Origin: Bacteroidota bacterium
GTDB taxonomy: Bacteria; Bacteroidota; Bacteroidia; Bacteroidales; WCHB1-69
Length of the DNA stretch: 33,350 bases
Assembly: GCA_023392945.1 (NCBI GenBank)
Contig: JAEWNB010000202.1
Location: forward strand, 1-33,350
Direction of reading: 5' to 3'
In this document: positions 8,380 through 17,227 of the stretch, one piece after another
Layout of the letters: each line of letters opens with the position of its first letter
Numbering within the stretch: the stretch's first letter is position 1
Translations under genes and position numbers: made by a program
The notes under the pieces: generated by a model
What the model was told of the DNA's origin: nothing
Seen by the model: only the letters and a program-made list of their open reading frames with translations
Databases searched by the model: none

Positions 8380-8396
8380 ACGAAAAAACTTATAAT

Positions 8397-9782
8397 TTAT
8401 TCTGCTTTCTTAATATTTGGCAATTCCAAACCATAACCCTTTTTCTTGTCTTCTATTTTTAACCATATGCCTAGCAAAAACGCTAAAATACCCAAACTGG
8501 CAAAGATTAACATAGCAACTGTATAATTATAATTTCGTGGATCGGTGACTCCTATATTCGTTGCCGTTAAGACATATCCTATAATTATTGGAAAACTTAA
8601 CAACCCAATATTTTGAATCCAAAAAATAACAGAATAGGCTGAACCCAAATATCTGTTTTCAACTAATTTAGGAACCGATGGCCATAATGCTGCCGGAACT
8701 AAAGAAAAACTAACACCTAAAATAACAATCGCCGTGTAGGCAACGGGTTTTGTGAAGTATTCGGGCGGCACTAATGCAAAAATTAAATGACAACAAAACA
8801 TCAATATAGCCCCTAAAATTAACATAGAAGCCCCCTTGCCTTTGTTGTCAATAAAAGAGCCCAATAATGGGGTTAATAACATGGCTCCTATCGGAAAATA
8901 GGAAAAAATATCACTTGCAGCTGTACTGGAAATATTTAAACGACACTCCAGCATATTTGCAGCAAATTTCTGGAATGGAAATATTGCAGAATAATACAAT
9001 ACACATAATCCGGCAACAATCAAAAATGTTTTGCTTGTAAACAACTTCCCAATATCACTTATTCTGAACGGATCTTCCGGTTCAATTCCGCTTTCGCCCA
9101 TTTGTTTATCTAATTTTTTATCCATAATAGTATAGACAATAAAGCAAATTAAACCGATAAAAAGTAAAATTAAACAAAATAACGTTGAACTACTTACGTC
9201 ATTGAATCTTTCGGCTATTCGAGGAGAAATTCTGAAAATAGCAAATACTCCTAATCGTGCTATCGCCATTTCAATTCCCATAGCAAGAGCCAGTTCTTTG
9301 CCTTTAAACCATTTTACAATTGCCTTTGATACTGTAATTCCGGCCATTTCAGCGCCACCGCCAAAAATCATAAAGCCTAATGACGCTAGTTTTGCGGAAG
9401 CAGGAAAATCAACCCACCAAGAGCTAAGCCATGTTTCTAAACCGGTTCCAATAAATGCATCGCTAATTGCATAATATTTTATGCTGGCTCCAAGAATCAT
9501 AATGACTGCTGATAGTAAAGCTGTAAAACGTATCCCTAATTTATCAAGAATAATTCCTGCAAATATTAGAAAAAAGACAAAAACATTTAAAAAATATTCG
9601 GATCCTTCTTCTGTTCCAAACGCTCCTGAATTCCATCCGCGTTCTGTTTCCAAAAGAGTTTTTAAAGGAGATAAAACATCTACAAACATATATGCAAAGA
9701 ACATCATAGATGCTAATAATATCAAGGCTGTCCAGCGCAATGCCGGTATTTCCCTCATTAGTTTGTTTACTTTTTCAGTCAT
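8397..9782 (-). CDS. Major facilitator superfamily transporter
   Basis: Inner-membrane secondary transporter of 461 residues with about twelve hydrophobic segments. The first cytoplasmic loop carries an MFS motif A variant, GIILDKLGIRFT (about residues 76-87), and a duplicate-like GSFIDNKGKG occurs in the second half. The overall arrangement is the MFS type often annotated as nitrate/nitrite-like or OFA-like in this phylum, but no substrate-specific motif is visible, so the cargo is left open. Monocistronic by layout: it has its own -7 element upstream and a strong hairpin terminator after its stop. Confidence 0.88.
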   Translation of the reverse strand: MTEKVNKLMREIPALRWTALILLASMMFFAYMFVDVLSPLKTLLETERGWNSGAFGTEEGSEYFLNVFVFFLIFAGIILDKLGIRFTALLSAVIMILGASIKYYAISDAFIGTGLETWLSSWWVDFPASAKLASLGFMIFGGGAEMAGITVSKAIVKWFKGKELALAMGIEMAIARLGVFAIFRISPRIAERFNDVSSSTLFCLILLFIGLICFIVYTIMDKKLDKQMGESGIEPEDPFRISDIGKLFTSKTFLIVAGLCVLYYSAIFPFQKFAANMLECRLNISSTAASDIFSYFPIGAMLLTPLLGSFIDNKGKGASMLILGAILMFCCHLIFALVPPEYFTKPVAYTAIVILGVSFSLVPAALWPSVPKLVENRYLGSAYSVIFWIQNIGLLSFPIIIGYVLTATNIGVTDPRNYNYTVAMLIFASLGILAFLLGIWLKIEDKKKGYGLELPNIKKAE

Positions 9783-9821
9783 AAATTTTGTTTTTATTGT
9801 TTACATTATTTTTTTGTGGCG

Positions 9822-9829
9822 CAAATCTA
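9822..9829 (-). promoter_or_regulatory. -7 element for the MFS transporter gene
   Basis: TAGATTTG on the minus strand, about 39 nt before ATG 9782. It lies just beyond the stop codon of the small upstream gene. Confidence 0.5.
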
Positions 9830-9832
9830 CAA

Positions 9833-10072
9833 TTATTTTTTATTGCTTTTACATTCTTCTTTTTTTCTGTTTTTTATCATGCTATTTATGATATCAAAAA
9901 CAAAATAGCCTGATAAAATTCCCCAAGATAAAATAATGATTATATTACTTCTAAAAATATTATCACTATATCTTCCTGATTTATACCAAAATAATAAACT
10001 AACAACAATTCCCAAAACAATTCCAATTATATGGAGTAAAGTAAAATATTTTTTTATGTTTTTCACTTTCAT
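9833..10072 (-). CDS. Small two-helix membrane protein, unknown
   Basis: A 79-residue hypothetical protein with two predicted membrane segments (about residues 10-28 and 42-60) and a basic, Cys-containing tail (RKKEECKSNKK). I do not recognise it. ATG 10072 lies one base after the upstream gene's stop, which is typical of a coupled pair. In-frame ATGs at 10084 and 10111 would give longer versions overlapping that gene. It is probably co-transcribed with the 10074-10856 gene. Base composition is even more AT-rich than the neighbours. Confidence 0.6.
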   Translation of the reverse strand: MKVKNIKKYFTLLHIIGIVLGIVVSLLFWYKSGRYSDNIFRSNIIIILSWGILSGYFVFDIINSMIKNRKKEECKSNKK

Positions 10073-10073
10073 A

Positions 10074-10856
10074 TTATTCTTCATTTTGTGCTTTATAATA
10101 TTGATATTCAAAGTATTTACTTTTAATAGTATTTACAATTTCTTGCTCAGACCATCTTATTATATCGTAATAACTAAATTTACAGAAAAGCATAAATTCC
10201 ATAAGTGTATCTCCTTTTAGTCCTGTAATTTCAGAAACAATTTCTCTGTTGTATTTTGAGGGAACTTTTTCTATTTCCTCTTCATACTGGAGCATTTCAC
10301 TATAAAGTTGTTTCATTTTTGCCTTTTTACTAAAAGAATTATACAAATAAGTAATAGGACTTGATAAAGCAGTGTTTCTTAATAAATTTGGTCCTTTTGT
10401 TGAATATTCAGCATTTATTTTATCTTGTTCTGTTAATTCTATTCCATCCAAATTTTTATAAATATCAGGCAATTTCATTTGTACCAATTCTCTTTTAAAT
10501 TGTTCATAATTTGGATTTAATGACATAACTTTTACTTCTTTAAGTAATATTGCTTTGTAATATAAATAATAATCCTCTTTAAAAATATCCAAATTTTTTC
10601 TAGAAATAACAACAATTATTTGTCTATATATTGATTTTGATATTATCAGTGTGTCATTAACACTCACCGGAATAGTAAAATTACCATCGTTATCAGTAAA
10701 GGTATAGCGTTTGGTATTTAAATTATAAATATTTGCTCCAGGTATTGGAGTAAAAGTAATGCCATCAAAAACAGTAGAACTGTAATTTTTCTGTTGAGAG
10801 AAAAGACTAAGGAAGGAAAAAATAAAGAGAATAATTAAACTTGTTTTTTTCATCAT
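10074..10856 (-). CDS. Exported protein with N-terminal carboxypeptidase-regulatory-like domain, unknown
   Basis: A 260-residue exported protein. The signal peptide (about 1-21, ending LFSQQ) leads into a short beta-sandwich of the CarboxypepD_reg-like type: a GxxxxPIPGANIY strand, then FTDNDGNFTIPV, which is the usual 'T-D-x-x-G-x-F' turn. The remaining 160 residues are helical and charged with no known motif. In Bacteroidota such proteins are typically periplasmic or outer-membrane associated. It is paired with the small membrane protein downstream. The -7 element (10858-10865) lies so close to the start that the mRNA may have almost no leader. ATG 10853 is an equally possible start. Confidence 0.75.
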   Translation of the reverse strand: MMKKTSLIILFIFSFLSLFSQQKNYSSTVFDGITFTPIPGANIYNLNTKRYTFTDNDGNFTIPVSVNDTLIISKSIYRQIIVVISRKNLDIFKEDYYLYYKAILLKEVKVMSLNPNYEQFKRELVQMKLPDIYKNLDGIELTEQDKINAEYSTKGPNLLRNTALSSPITYLYNSFSKKAKMKQLYSEMLQYEEEIEKVPSKYNREIVSEITGLKGDTLMEFMLFCKFSYYDIIRWSEQEIVNTIKSKYFEYQYYKAQNEE

Positions 10857-10857
10857 G

Positions 10858-10865
10858 CAAAATTA
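10858..10865 (-). promoter_or_regulatory. -7 element abutting a start codon
   Basis: TAATTTTG on the minus strand ends 1-4 nt before the tandem ATGs (10856 and 10853). If used, transcription would begin at or inside the start codon. Confidence 0.4.
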
Positions 10866-11309
10866 CATTTTTTCATTTATTTTCTTCTTTTCTTTTTAAT
10901 AAATATAATAATGATTATAGTTGATGTTGATAACGTGAATAAATTATTTTTATTCTTTTTTCTTTCTTTTTATGAACATGATATTAACTGAAATATATTT
11001 TTAAAAGCTATTAATTCAATAAAATAAAATAAGAATGTTTATTTTTTTGTTTGTAATTGTTGATAAATATGTGAAATTTATTTTGCTAATTTCGGTTGAT
11101 AATTTTTGTTAGTATCAAGGAATATTATTTGATAAAAAAGGATAATTTTGAAATATATAAGTTTTCAAATTTTATAAACAGGATTTCAATAGTCATTGTT
11201 AACAACAGACAAAAGTTATAAACATATATTATTAATTTTCTCATATATAATTAGTTATATTATTTTATTTTTGTTTTATAAGATATAAATTATATATTAT
11301 AATATATTG
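10866..11309. other. Very AT-rich divergent spacer with repeated TGTTGATAA-like words
   Basis: No gene is seen here. It holds TGTTGATAA at 10925-10933 and 11058-11066, GGTTGATAA at 11094-11102, ATTTGATAA at 11127-11135, and the palindrome TTGTTAACAA at 11196-11205. TGTTGATAA differs from the reverse complement of the DnaA box (TGTGGATAA) at one base. It separates a leftward and a rightward transcription unit. Confidence 0.45.
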
Positions 11310-11317
11310 TATTTTTG
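11310..11317 (+). promoter_or_regulatory. -7 element for the rpiB-mnmG operon
   Basis: TATTTTTG, 24 nt before ATG 11342. It overlaps an in-frame TTG at 11315, which argues against using that codon as the start. Confidence 0.6.
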
Positions 11318-11341
11318 CAAAGCAAGAAAAAAAATAAAGAT

Positions 11342-11767
11342 ATGAAAGTATTAATTGCATCAGATCATGCTGGATTTGAATTAAAAGAAGAAATTAAATT
11401 TCATTTTTCTTCCTTTTGTGAATGGGAAGATTATGGAACAAATTCATGGGAAAGCGTTGATTACCCGGATTATATTCACCCGATGGCAGAAAAAATATCA
11501 TTAAATAGTGAATTAATGGGGATTATCATTTGTGGTTCAGGAAATGGTGTTGCTATGACAGCAAACAAACACCCAAATGTAAGAGCGGCCCTATGTTGGT
11601 CTCCCGAAATTGCTTCTTTGGCAAGGAAACACAATAATGCCAATATTTTAGCTTTACCAGGAAGATTTATTTCACAAGAACAAGCCTTTGAAATTATTAA
11701 CACTTTTTTTTCTACAGATTTTGAAGGAGGACGCCATCTTCTCAGAGTTAATAAAATAAATATTTAA
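11342..11767 (+). CDS. rpiB: Ribose-5-phosphate isomerase B
   Basis: Pentose-phosphate enzyme interconverting ribose 5-phosphate and ribulose 5-phosphate, 141 residues, the normal RpiB size. The motif SDHAG (7-11) binds substrate, ICGSGNG (63-69) contains the catalytic cysteine C64 and the anion hole, and RKHNNANILALPGRF (95-109) supplies the conserved His/Arg. ATG 11342 is chosen because the upstream in-frame TTG lies inside the promoter element. First gene of a rightward six-gene unit: the following LutB-like gene begins 15 nt after the stop. Confidence 0.95.
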   Translation: MKVLIASDHAGFELKEEIKFHFSSFCEWEDYGTNSWESVDYPDYIHPMAEKISLNSELMGIIICGSGNGVAMTANKHPNVRAALCWSPEIASLARKHNNANILALPGRFISQEQAFEIINTFFSTDFEGGRHLLRVNKINI

Positions 11768-11782
11768 AGGTTGATCAAAAAA

Positions 11783-12868
11783 ATGCAAAAGGATCTTCAA
11801 TTTATCAAAACAAGAGCTAATTTTATTCGCCATTCTTTTATAGAAGAAATGGAAAAGCATCTTTTAGCATTTGAATCTTCTATTTCTTCCAAACACATAA
11901 AAGTTCAATGGATTGTAGACGAAGAAGAATTGGGCGAAACCCTTTTGTCAAATTTGCCTAAAAAGCATTTTAACAAAGTAAGTTTTGATTTGCCAAAAAT
12001 TCCTGAAATCATTCATCAAAACAATTCTCTTGTAAAAATAGTTTCTATTAATGATTTTGAAAATAGTGGAGAAATAGCTGATTTATTGGTTGTTGACGCA
12101 GATTTTGGAATTGTAGAAACGGGATCAATCGTTCTTATTGATAAAAAGAGCAAAAATCTTTTTAATAAGGTATCTAATTTAGTTATCATATTAGACATAA
12201 ATAAATTGCTTATTCGCCAAAACGACCTGGACACTATTCTATATTTAAAATATATCAACAAACAACCCATACCGTTTCCTGATGATATCAAGATTATCAG
12301 TTCTCCCATTCAACGAATTATTAAGGAAGCCTTTCATTCTTCATTCAACAGTTCTTATTCTAAGGAAGATGTAAATATTGAAGTTTACTTATATGATAAT
12401 GGTAAGACAAAAATTTTGGAAAATAATTTTTTACGAGAGGCTCTTTATTGTATAGATTGTGGAAATTGCAAAAAAGTTTGTCCGGTATATAATATTACAA
12501 ATAAATTTTCGCCCATTGATTTAATCAAAAATAATTGTAAAGAAGATAATTTAAGAAATCAGAATATTTTTCAAAACACCACTATGTGTGGAAATTGTAA
12601 CGAGGTTTGTCCGGTTCAGATTCCATTTACCGATCTTTTGATTGCCGAGATGGAATTAGCTAATGGAAAATCTTACCGTGAAATTTCAAACGATTTGATG
12701 AAAGTTTTTTCCAAAAGGAACAAAATGAATAAGAAAAGCAATCAAATTGGTCGCTATTTATTTATCAGAAAGTATTTTAGTAAAAACAAGAAACTTTACA
12801 AATATTTTTTAGATCAAAAAGACCCCTTCTTTAATATACTACACTCTACGCCTAAAACAAATCAATGA
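11783..12868 (+). CDS. LutB-like LUD-domain iron-sulfur protein
   Basis: A 361-residue cytoplasmic protein related to LutB, the iron-sulfur subunit of the L-lactate-oxidising LutABC complex. The LUD fold occupies about 40-165, with a conserved GIVETGSIVL segment. Two ferredoxin-type motifs follow: C223-x2-C226-x2-C229-x3-C233-P and C269-x2-C272-x3-C276-P. No LutA or LutC partner is encoded in the window, so a lactate role is not established. An in-frame TTG at 11771 follows AAAGG directly with no spacing, so ATG 11783 is preferred. Its TGA overlaps the start of the DUF4175 gene as ATGA, indicating tight coupling. Confidence 0.85.
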   Translation: MQKDLQFIKTRANFIRHSFIEEMEKHLLAFESSISSKHIKVQWIVDEEELGETLLSNLPKKHFNKVSFDLPKIPEIIHQNNSLVKIVSINDFENSGEIADLLVVDADFGIVETGSIVLIDKKSKNLFNKVSNLVIILDINKLLIRQNDLDTILYLKYINKQPIPFPDDIKIISSPIQRIIKEAFHSSFNSSYSKEDVNIEVYLYDNGKTKILENNFLREALYCIDCGNCKKVCPVYNITNKFSPIDLIKNNCKEDNLRNQNIFQNTTMCGNCNEVCPVQIPFTDLLIAEMELANGKSYREISNDLMKVFSKRNKMNKKSNQIGRYLFIRKYFSKNKKLYKYFLDQKDPFFNILHSTPKTNQ

Positions 12869-15800
12869 CGATGTATTCTAATCAAGAACTCATTCGAAAC
12901 AAACTAAAAGAGTTTATAAAGAAATTCTATCTTAATAAACTATATAAAGGCGCTATTCTATTTGTCTTGATTACGCTTATTACTTTTATTGTCTACGCAG
13001 TTTTGGAATATTTTTCCTATTTTAATACAATCATTAGATCTCTCTTTTTCTTTTCTTTTCTCACCATTTTTTTAACAACCCTTTTCTTTTATATAATAGT
13101 ACCTGTTTTTAAAATTTTGGGTTTCGGTAAACAAATATCTTCTGAGCAGGTGGCTAGAATTATTGGAAATCATTTTCCGGAAATTGATGATAAATTGTTG
13201 AATGTCGTTCAATTAGAAAGACAACTTTCTGAAAATGAATACAAAAGTCGCGATTTGTTGTTGGCAGCTATCGATACTAAAATAGTAGAAATAAAGCCGT
13301 TTCCCTTCGTTAAAGCTATTCCCTTTCATAAATCCAAAAAATATTTGAAGTGGGTCGCTATTCCGATTTGTCTATTTATTCTTATTTATTCTACTAAAAG
13401 CGAAATATTTACAGACTCTACACGACGCATCGTAAACTATAATAATTATTATGAAAAACCGTCGCCCTACCAATTTGAAGTTATTAATCCAAAACTAACC
13501 GTTTTTCAACAAGAAGATTTTACTTTAAAAATTAAAGTAGTGGGAGATGAAACTCCGGAAGAGCTCTTTCTTATGATTGACAATAAAAGCTATAAATGTG
13601 TTAAAAACAGCAACATAGACTTTTCCTACACCTTTTTTAATGTTCATAAAAATATAGCATTTAAAATATATACCGATGAGGTTGTTTCTAATTCCTATGT
13701 TTTAAATGTTCTTCCCAAACCCGTCACCATTAGCTTTGTTCTGCGACTTTCTTACCCGGATTATCTTAATAAAATTGATGATATAATCGAAAACAACGGA
13801 GATGTTGTTGTTCCCGAAGGAACCAGTATAAGCTGGAGTTTTTATACCAAAAATACGGATAAGCTAATATTTAATTATAACAACCAATCTCAAACGCTTA
13901 TTTCTTCGAACGATATTTATAAAACCGCCCTTGTGGCAAAAACTTCTTTTCAGTACAATGTTATAAATACAAATAAATTTTTTATTAGCAAAGACACACT
14001 ATCTCATTCTATAACAGTTGTTAAAGATTTATACCCAGAGATTCACGTTGAAAGCCAAAAAGATTCTTTAATTGAGGATCGGATTTATTTTAAAGGCGTT
14101 ATCAAAGATGATTATGGTTTTAGCAATTTAAAGTTTGTCTATTCTAAGTATGACGAAAAAAACAATCTTTTAGAATCTGGTAAAAGTATTGATATACAAA
14201 TAAATAAACAAAACACAATTCAAGATTATTACTTTTATTTTGATGCCGGAACATTACAAATATCACCGGGTCAAAAAATTTCATATCATTTCGAAGTTAG
14301 GGATAATGATGCAGTTAACGGTAAAAAGTTAAGCCAAACATCCACTCAAAACTTCCAGGTTAAAACAATGGAAGAGATTGATAATGAAATAGATAATAAT
14401 AATTTGCAAACAAAATCCGAGATTGAATCACTGGTAAGTGAATCCAAGGACTTATTAAAAGAAATTGATAAATTAAAAAAGCAAATTATTCAGAACAACA
14501 CACCCACTTGGCAAGATAAAAAGAAACTTGAAAAACTTCTCAATGATTACAATGAATTAAAAAACAAGATTAGTGAATTAAAAGAAAAGCAGAAACAACA
14601 GCAAGCAATAGAAGATTTATATAAAGAAATTACTCCGGAGATTTTAGAAAAACAGGAAGATTTACAAAAAAGATTTGATGACATTCTGTCAGATGAACTG
14701 AAAGATCTTCTCGAAAAAATGAAAGAATTGATCAATCAACAGAACAAGGATCAAATTAAAGATGCAATGGATAAGATGAAATTAAAAACTGAGGATATTA
14801 ATAAATCTCTTGATCAACAACTGCAATTGTTCAAACAACTTGAATTTGAAAAAAAATACAACGACGTAATTGAGAAAGCCAAAGAATTATCTCAAGAACA
14901 AAATTTTTTATCAAAGCAAACAGAACAAAAAAACATTGATAAAAATAATCTTTTAGAAAAACAACAAGAGATTGAAAACGAATTTAAAAAATTACAAGAA
15001 GATATCCAAAATTTACAGTCACTCAACAAAGAGTTAGAGGATCCCAACAAGATGACCAACACCGACGAATTGCAAAACAAAATCATGCAATCAATGCAAG
15101 AAAGTAAGGCATCAATTAATAAGAACACTAGGGGAAGGGCAAAAGAAAAACAAATTGAAGCTGCGGATGATATGGAAAAACTGGCAGATCAGATGGAAAA
15201 TGACAAACTTGACAGTGATGAAGAAAACATTTCAGAAGACATAGAAACCTTGCGTCAAATATTACACAATTTGGTTTTAATTTCCTTTAATCAGGAAGAC
15301 AATATGAGCAGTCTGCAAGGGACTAACATACGATCATCCCAACTATCTGAAATAATACGGGATCAATTTACAATAAAGGAACACATGCGCCTGATAGAAG
15401 ATTCTCTTTCTGCATTAGCAAGGCGTCAAACATCAGTTAAGCCGTTTATTCAGAGAGAGGTGGCTAAAATTAACGAATATTTGATGCAGGCGCAAACCAA
15501 TATTAACAATCGCCAACTAAAGCAAGCCGCAACGAATCAACAATTTGTTCTCACTTCCATGAATAATTTGTCCTTAATGCTTGCCGAGTCAATGAAAGAG
15601 ATGAAGAAAAAAGAGAGTGAGTGTAAAAATTGCAAAAATAAAAAAAGCGGAAAAGGCTCTTGCAGTAATCCGGGAGGTAAGGGAAAGCCAAAGTCTGCAA
15701 AAGAACTCCAACAGCAATTAAACAGACAAATGGAAGCATTAAAACGGTCAATGGAACAGCAAGGAGAAAATAGTCCCGGGAAGCCCCAGCAACAAGGTCA

Positions 15801-16230
15801 GCAAAGTATTAATGAGCAATTTGCAAGAATGGCGGCACAACAAGAAGCTATTCGCAAAATGATGGAAGATTACCAAAACCAGCTTAAATCAGATAAGGGA
15901 ATTGGGGATAAAACCATTGATCAATTAATAAAAGAAATGGAAAAGACCGAAAAAGAGTTGGTAAACAAAACCATTACCCAACAAAGCATTAATCGACAAA
16001 AAAATATTGAGACCCGGTTGCTTGAAAGCGAAAAAGCGGACATGCAACGTGAAAAGGAAGAAAAAAGAGAATCCATAGAAGGCAAGGATATTCAAAACCC
16101 AAACCCTCCAAGAGAGTGGAAAATAGACAAAGATAATCATAAGCAGACCGAAATGCTTAACCGCATGCCACCAAGCCTCAATTATTATTATAAGGATAAA
16201 GTAACCAAATATTTATTTAACATAGAATAG
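12865..16230 (+). CDS. DUF4175-family membrane protein with very long coiled coil
   Basis: A 1121-residue protein of a Bacteroidota-specific family of unknown function. Membrane helices lie at about 29-50, 56-84 and 162-177. A beta-rich extracytoplasmic region (about 195-500) follows, then some 450 residues of Lys/Glu/Gln-rich heptads predicted to form coiled coil. A glycine/cysteine-rich knot near 920-940 (C-x2-C, then C nine residues on) interrupts the coil. A Gln-rich helix and a conserved tail, RMPPSLNYYYKDKVTKYL, end the protein. ATG 12865 overlaps the previous stop (ATGA); ATG 12871 is an alternative. It is followed after 7 nt by the small ATPase-fold gene, which suggests a shared complex. 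Some family members are linked to aerotolerance operons, which is not seen here. Confidence 0.82.
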   Translation: MTMYSNQELIRNKLKEFIKKFYLNKLYKGAILFVLITLITFIVYAVLEYFSYFNTIIRSLFFFSFLTIFLTTLFFYIIVPVFKILGFGKQISSEQVARIIGNHFPEIDDKLLNVVQLERQLSENEYKSRDLLLAAIDTKIVEIKPFPFVKAIPFHKSKKYLKWVAIPICLFILIYSTKSEIFTDSTRRIVNYNNYYEKPSPYQFEVINPKLTVFQQEDFTLKIKVVGDETPEELFLMIDNKSYKCVKNSNIDFSYTFFNVHKNIAFKIYTDEVVSNSYVLNVLPKPVTISFVLRLSYPDYLNKIDDIIENNGDVVVPEGTSISWSFYTKNTDKLIFNYNNQSQTLISSNDIYKTALVAKTSFQYNVINTNKFFISKDTLSHSITVVKDLYPEIHVESQKDSLIEDRIYFKGVIKDDYGFSNLKFVYSKYDEKNNLLESGKSIDIQINKQNTIQDYYFYFDAGTLQISPGQKISYHFEVRDNDAVNGKKLSQTSTQNFQVKTMEEIDNEIDNNNLQTKSEIESLVSESKDLLKEIDKLKKQIIQNNTPTWQDKKKLEKLLNDYNELKNKISELKEKQKQQQAIEDLYKEITPEILEKQEDLQKRFDDILSDELKDLLEKMKELINQQNKDQIKDAMDKMKLKTEDINKSLDQQLQLFKQLEFEKKYNDVIEKAKELSQEQNFLSKQTEQKNIDKNNLLEKQQEIENEFKKLQEDIQNLQSLNKELEDPNKMTNTDELQNKIMQSMQESKASINKNTRGRAKEKQIEAADDMEKLADQMENDKLDSDEENISEDIETLRQILHNLVLISFNQEDNMSSLQGTNIRSSQLSEIIRDQFTIKEHMRLIEDSLSALARRQTSVKPFIQREVAKINEYLMQAQTNINNRQLKQAATNQQFVLTSMNNLSLMLAESMKEMKKKESECKNCKNKKSGKGSCSNPGGKGKPKSAKELQQQLNRQMEALKRSMEQQGENSPGKPQQQGQQSINEQFARMAAQQEAIRKMMEDYQNQLKSDKGIGDKTIDQLIKEMEKTEKELVNKTITQQSINRQKNIETRLLESEKADMQREKEEKRESIEGKDIQNPNPPREWKIDKDNHKQTEMLNRMPPSLNYYYKDKVTKYLFNIE

Positions 16231-16237
16231 AAAAGCC

Positions 16238-16684
16238 ATGTATAATTTTGAATTAACCATTTCAGACCCAACTACCGCACAGTTTGAAACATTAAGAATG
16301 GTAGAAAACATTAGCGAGGAGTTTCAATTGCAAGATCATTTTGGAACAATCTCCATGGCTATAGAGAATATTCTTGAACACATTATTGATTCCTCCCAGG
16401 AGGATTTTAGGATAACAATAAATTTTTTGGTTGAACCTGAAAAAATCGCAGTTGTAATAGGAGGCAACAAATCTTTGATAAAATTAAAACAAGACATTCA
16501 GTTTTCTAAAGAAAATAATTTACAAGACTCTCTTTTTTCAATGCTCTTAGTAGATGAACTTGAGTTTAAAGAAGACGACACGGAGCTTTACATGGAATTT
16601 CACGTGAAACCCTATATTAAATCCCTTAGAACCATTACAAAAGAAAAACAAATTGAAAAAACAAATTCTATAAAGAAAAATTAA
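16238..16684 (+). CDS. Small ATPase-fold (HATPase/RsbW-like) protein, divergent
   Basis: A 148-residue cytoplasmic protein. AIENILEHI at residues 41-49 resembles the N-box of GHKL ATPases and anti-sigma kinases, and the alpha/beta pattern fits a compact HATPase domain. The G1 (DxGxG) and G2 boxes that contact ATP are not recognisable; only VIGGN at 73-77 lies in the right area. It may be a non-catalytic or degenerate member. The last 25 residues are Lys-rich and probably disordered. It starts 7 nt after the DUF4175 gene and precedes ybeY by 69 nt. Function unknown. Confidence 0.65.
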   Translation: MYNFELTISDPTTAQFETLRMVENISEEFQLQDHFGTISMAIENILEHIIDSSQEDFRITINFLVEPEKIAVVIGGNKSLIKLKQDIQFSKENNLQDSLFSMLLVDELEFKEDDTELYMEFHVKPYIKSLRTITKEKQIEKTNSIKKN

Positions 16685-16753
16685 AACAACAAAAGCCAAT
16701 CAAAAATAGAGTTGGTGATAAAGATCTGTTCAGGGGGGCAATATAATACGGCA

Positions 16754-17188
16754 ATGATAAGATTTAATTTTGAAACTACTTTTACTCTTTCCTCAAAAAA
16801 TTCATATAAAAACTGGATTAAAACAATTATTGCTAGTGAACATTTCAAAGTCGGAGAAATAAATTACATTTTTTGTGACGACGAATATCTATTAAAAATC
16901 AATCAACAATTTCTCAAGCACGATGATTTTACCGATATCATCACCTTTGATTATGGTAATGAGGGGGTTCTTTCGGGAGACATATATATAAGCATAATAA
17001 GGGTAAGAGAAAACGCTGATATATTTGCAGCAACTTTTCAGGATGAACTTTTAAGAGTTTTGTCGCACGGAATTTTTCATCTTTGCGGCTATAAAGATAA
17101 AACCAGAAGCGCTGCTTTACAAATGAGAAAGAAAGAAGATTGGGCAATTAATTTGTTCAAACAAATAGCCCAAACAAATTTTAATTAA
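16754..17188 (+). CDS. ybeY: Endoribonuclease YbeY
   Basis: Zinc-dependent single-strand endoribonuclease involved in 16S rRNA 3'-end maturation and ribosome quality control, 144 residues. The metal site is HGIFHLCGYKD: H105 and H109 are zinc ligands, and the third position is Asp (D115) instead of the His of the E. coli protein, a change I recall from other Bacteroidota. The DIITFDYG segment (61-68) is also family-typical. ATG 16754 is preferred over an upstream in-frame GTG at 16712, whose extra residues do not resemble the family. It is followed after 39 nt by mnmG, another translation-related gene. Confidence 0.9.
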   Translation: MIRFNFETTFTLSSKNSYKNWIKTIIASEHFKVGEINYIFCDDEYLLKINQQFLKHDDFTDIITFDYGNEGVLSGDIYISIIRVRENADIFAATFQDELLRVLSHGIFHLCGYKDKTRSAALQMRKKEDWAINLFKQIAQTNFN

Positions 17189-17227
17189 AAGAAGATTAAC
17201 TCATTATAATTTTGTTTCACAAGGAAA

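Noticed and set aside
9481..9891. Open frame of 136 codons antisense to the MFS gene
   Set aside because: It mirrors the membrane protein coding strand and looks like codon-bias shadow; no recognisable domain.
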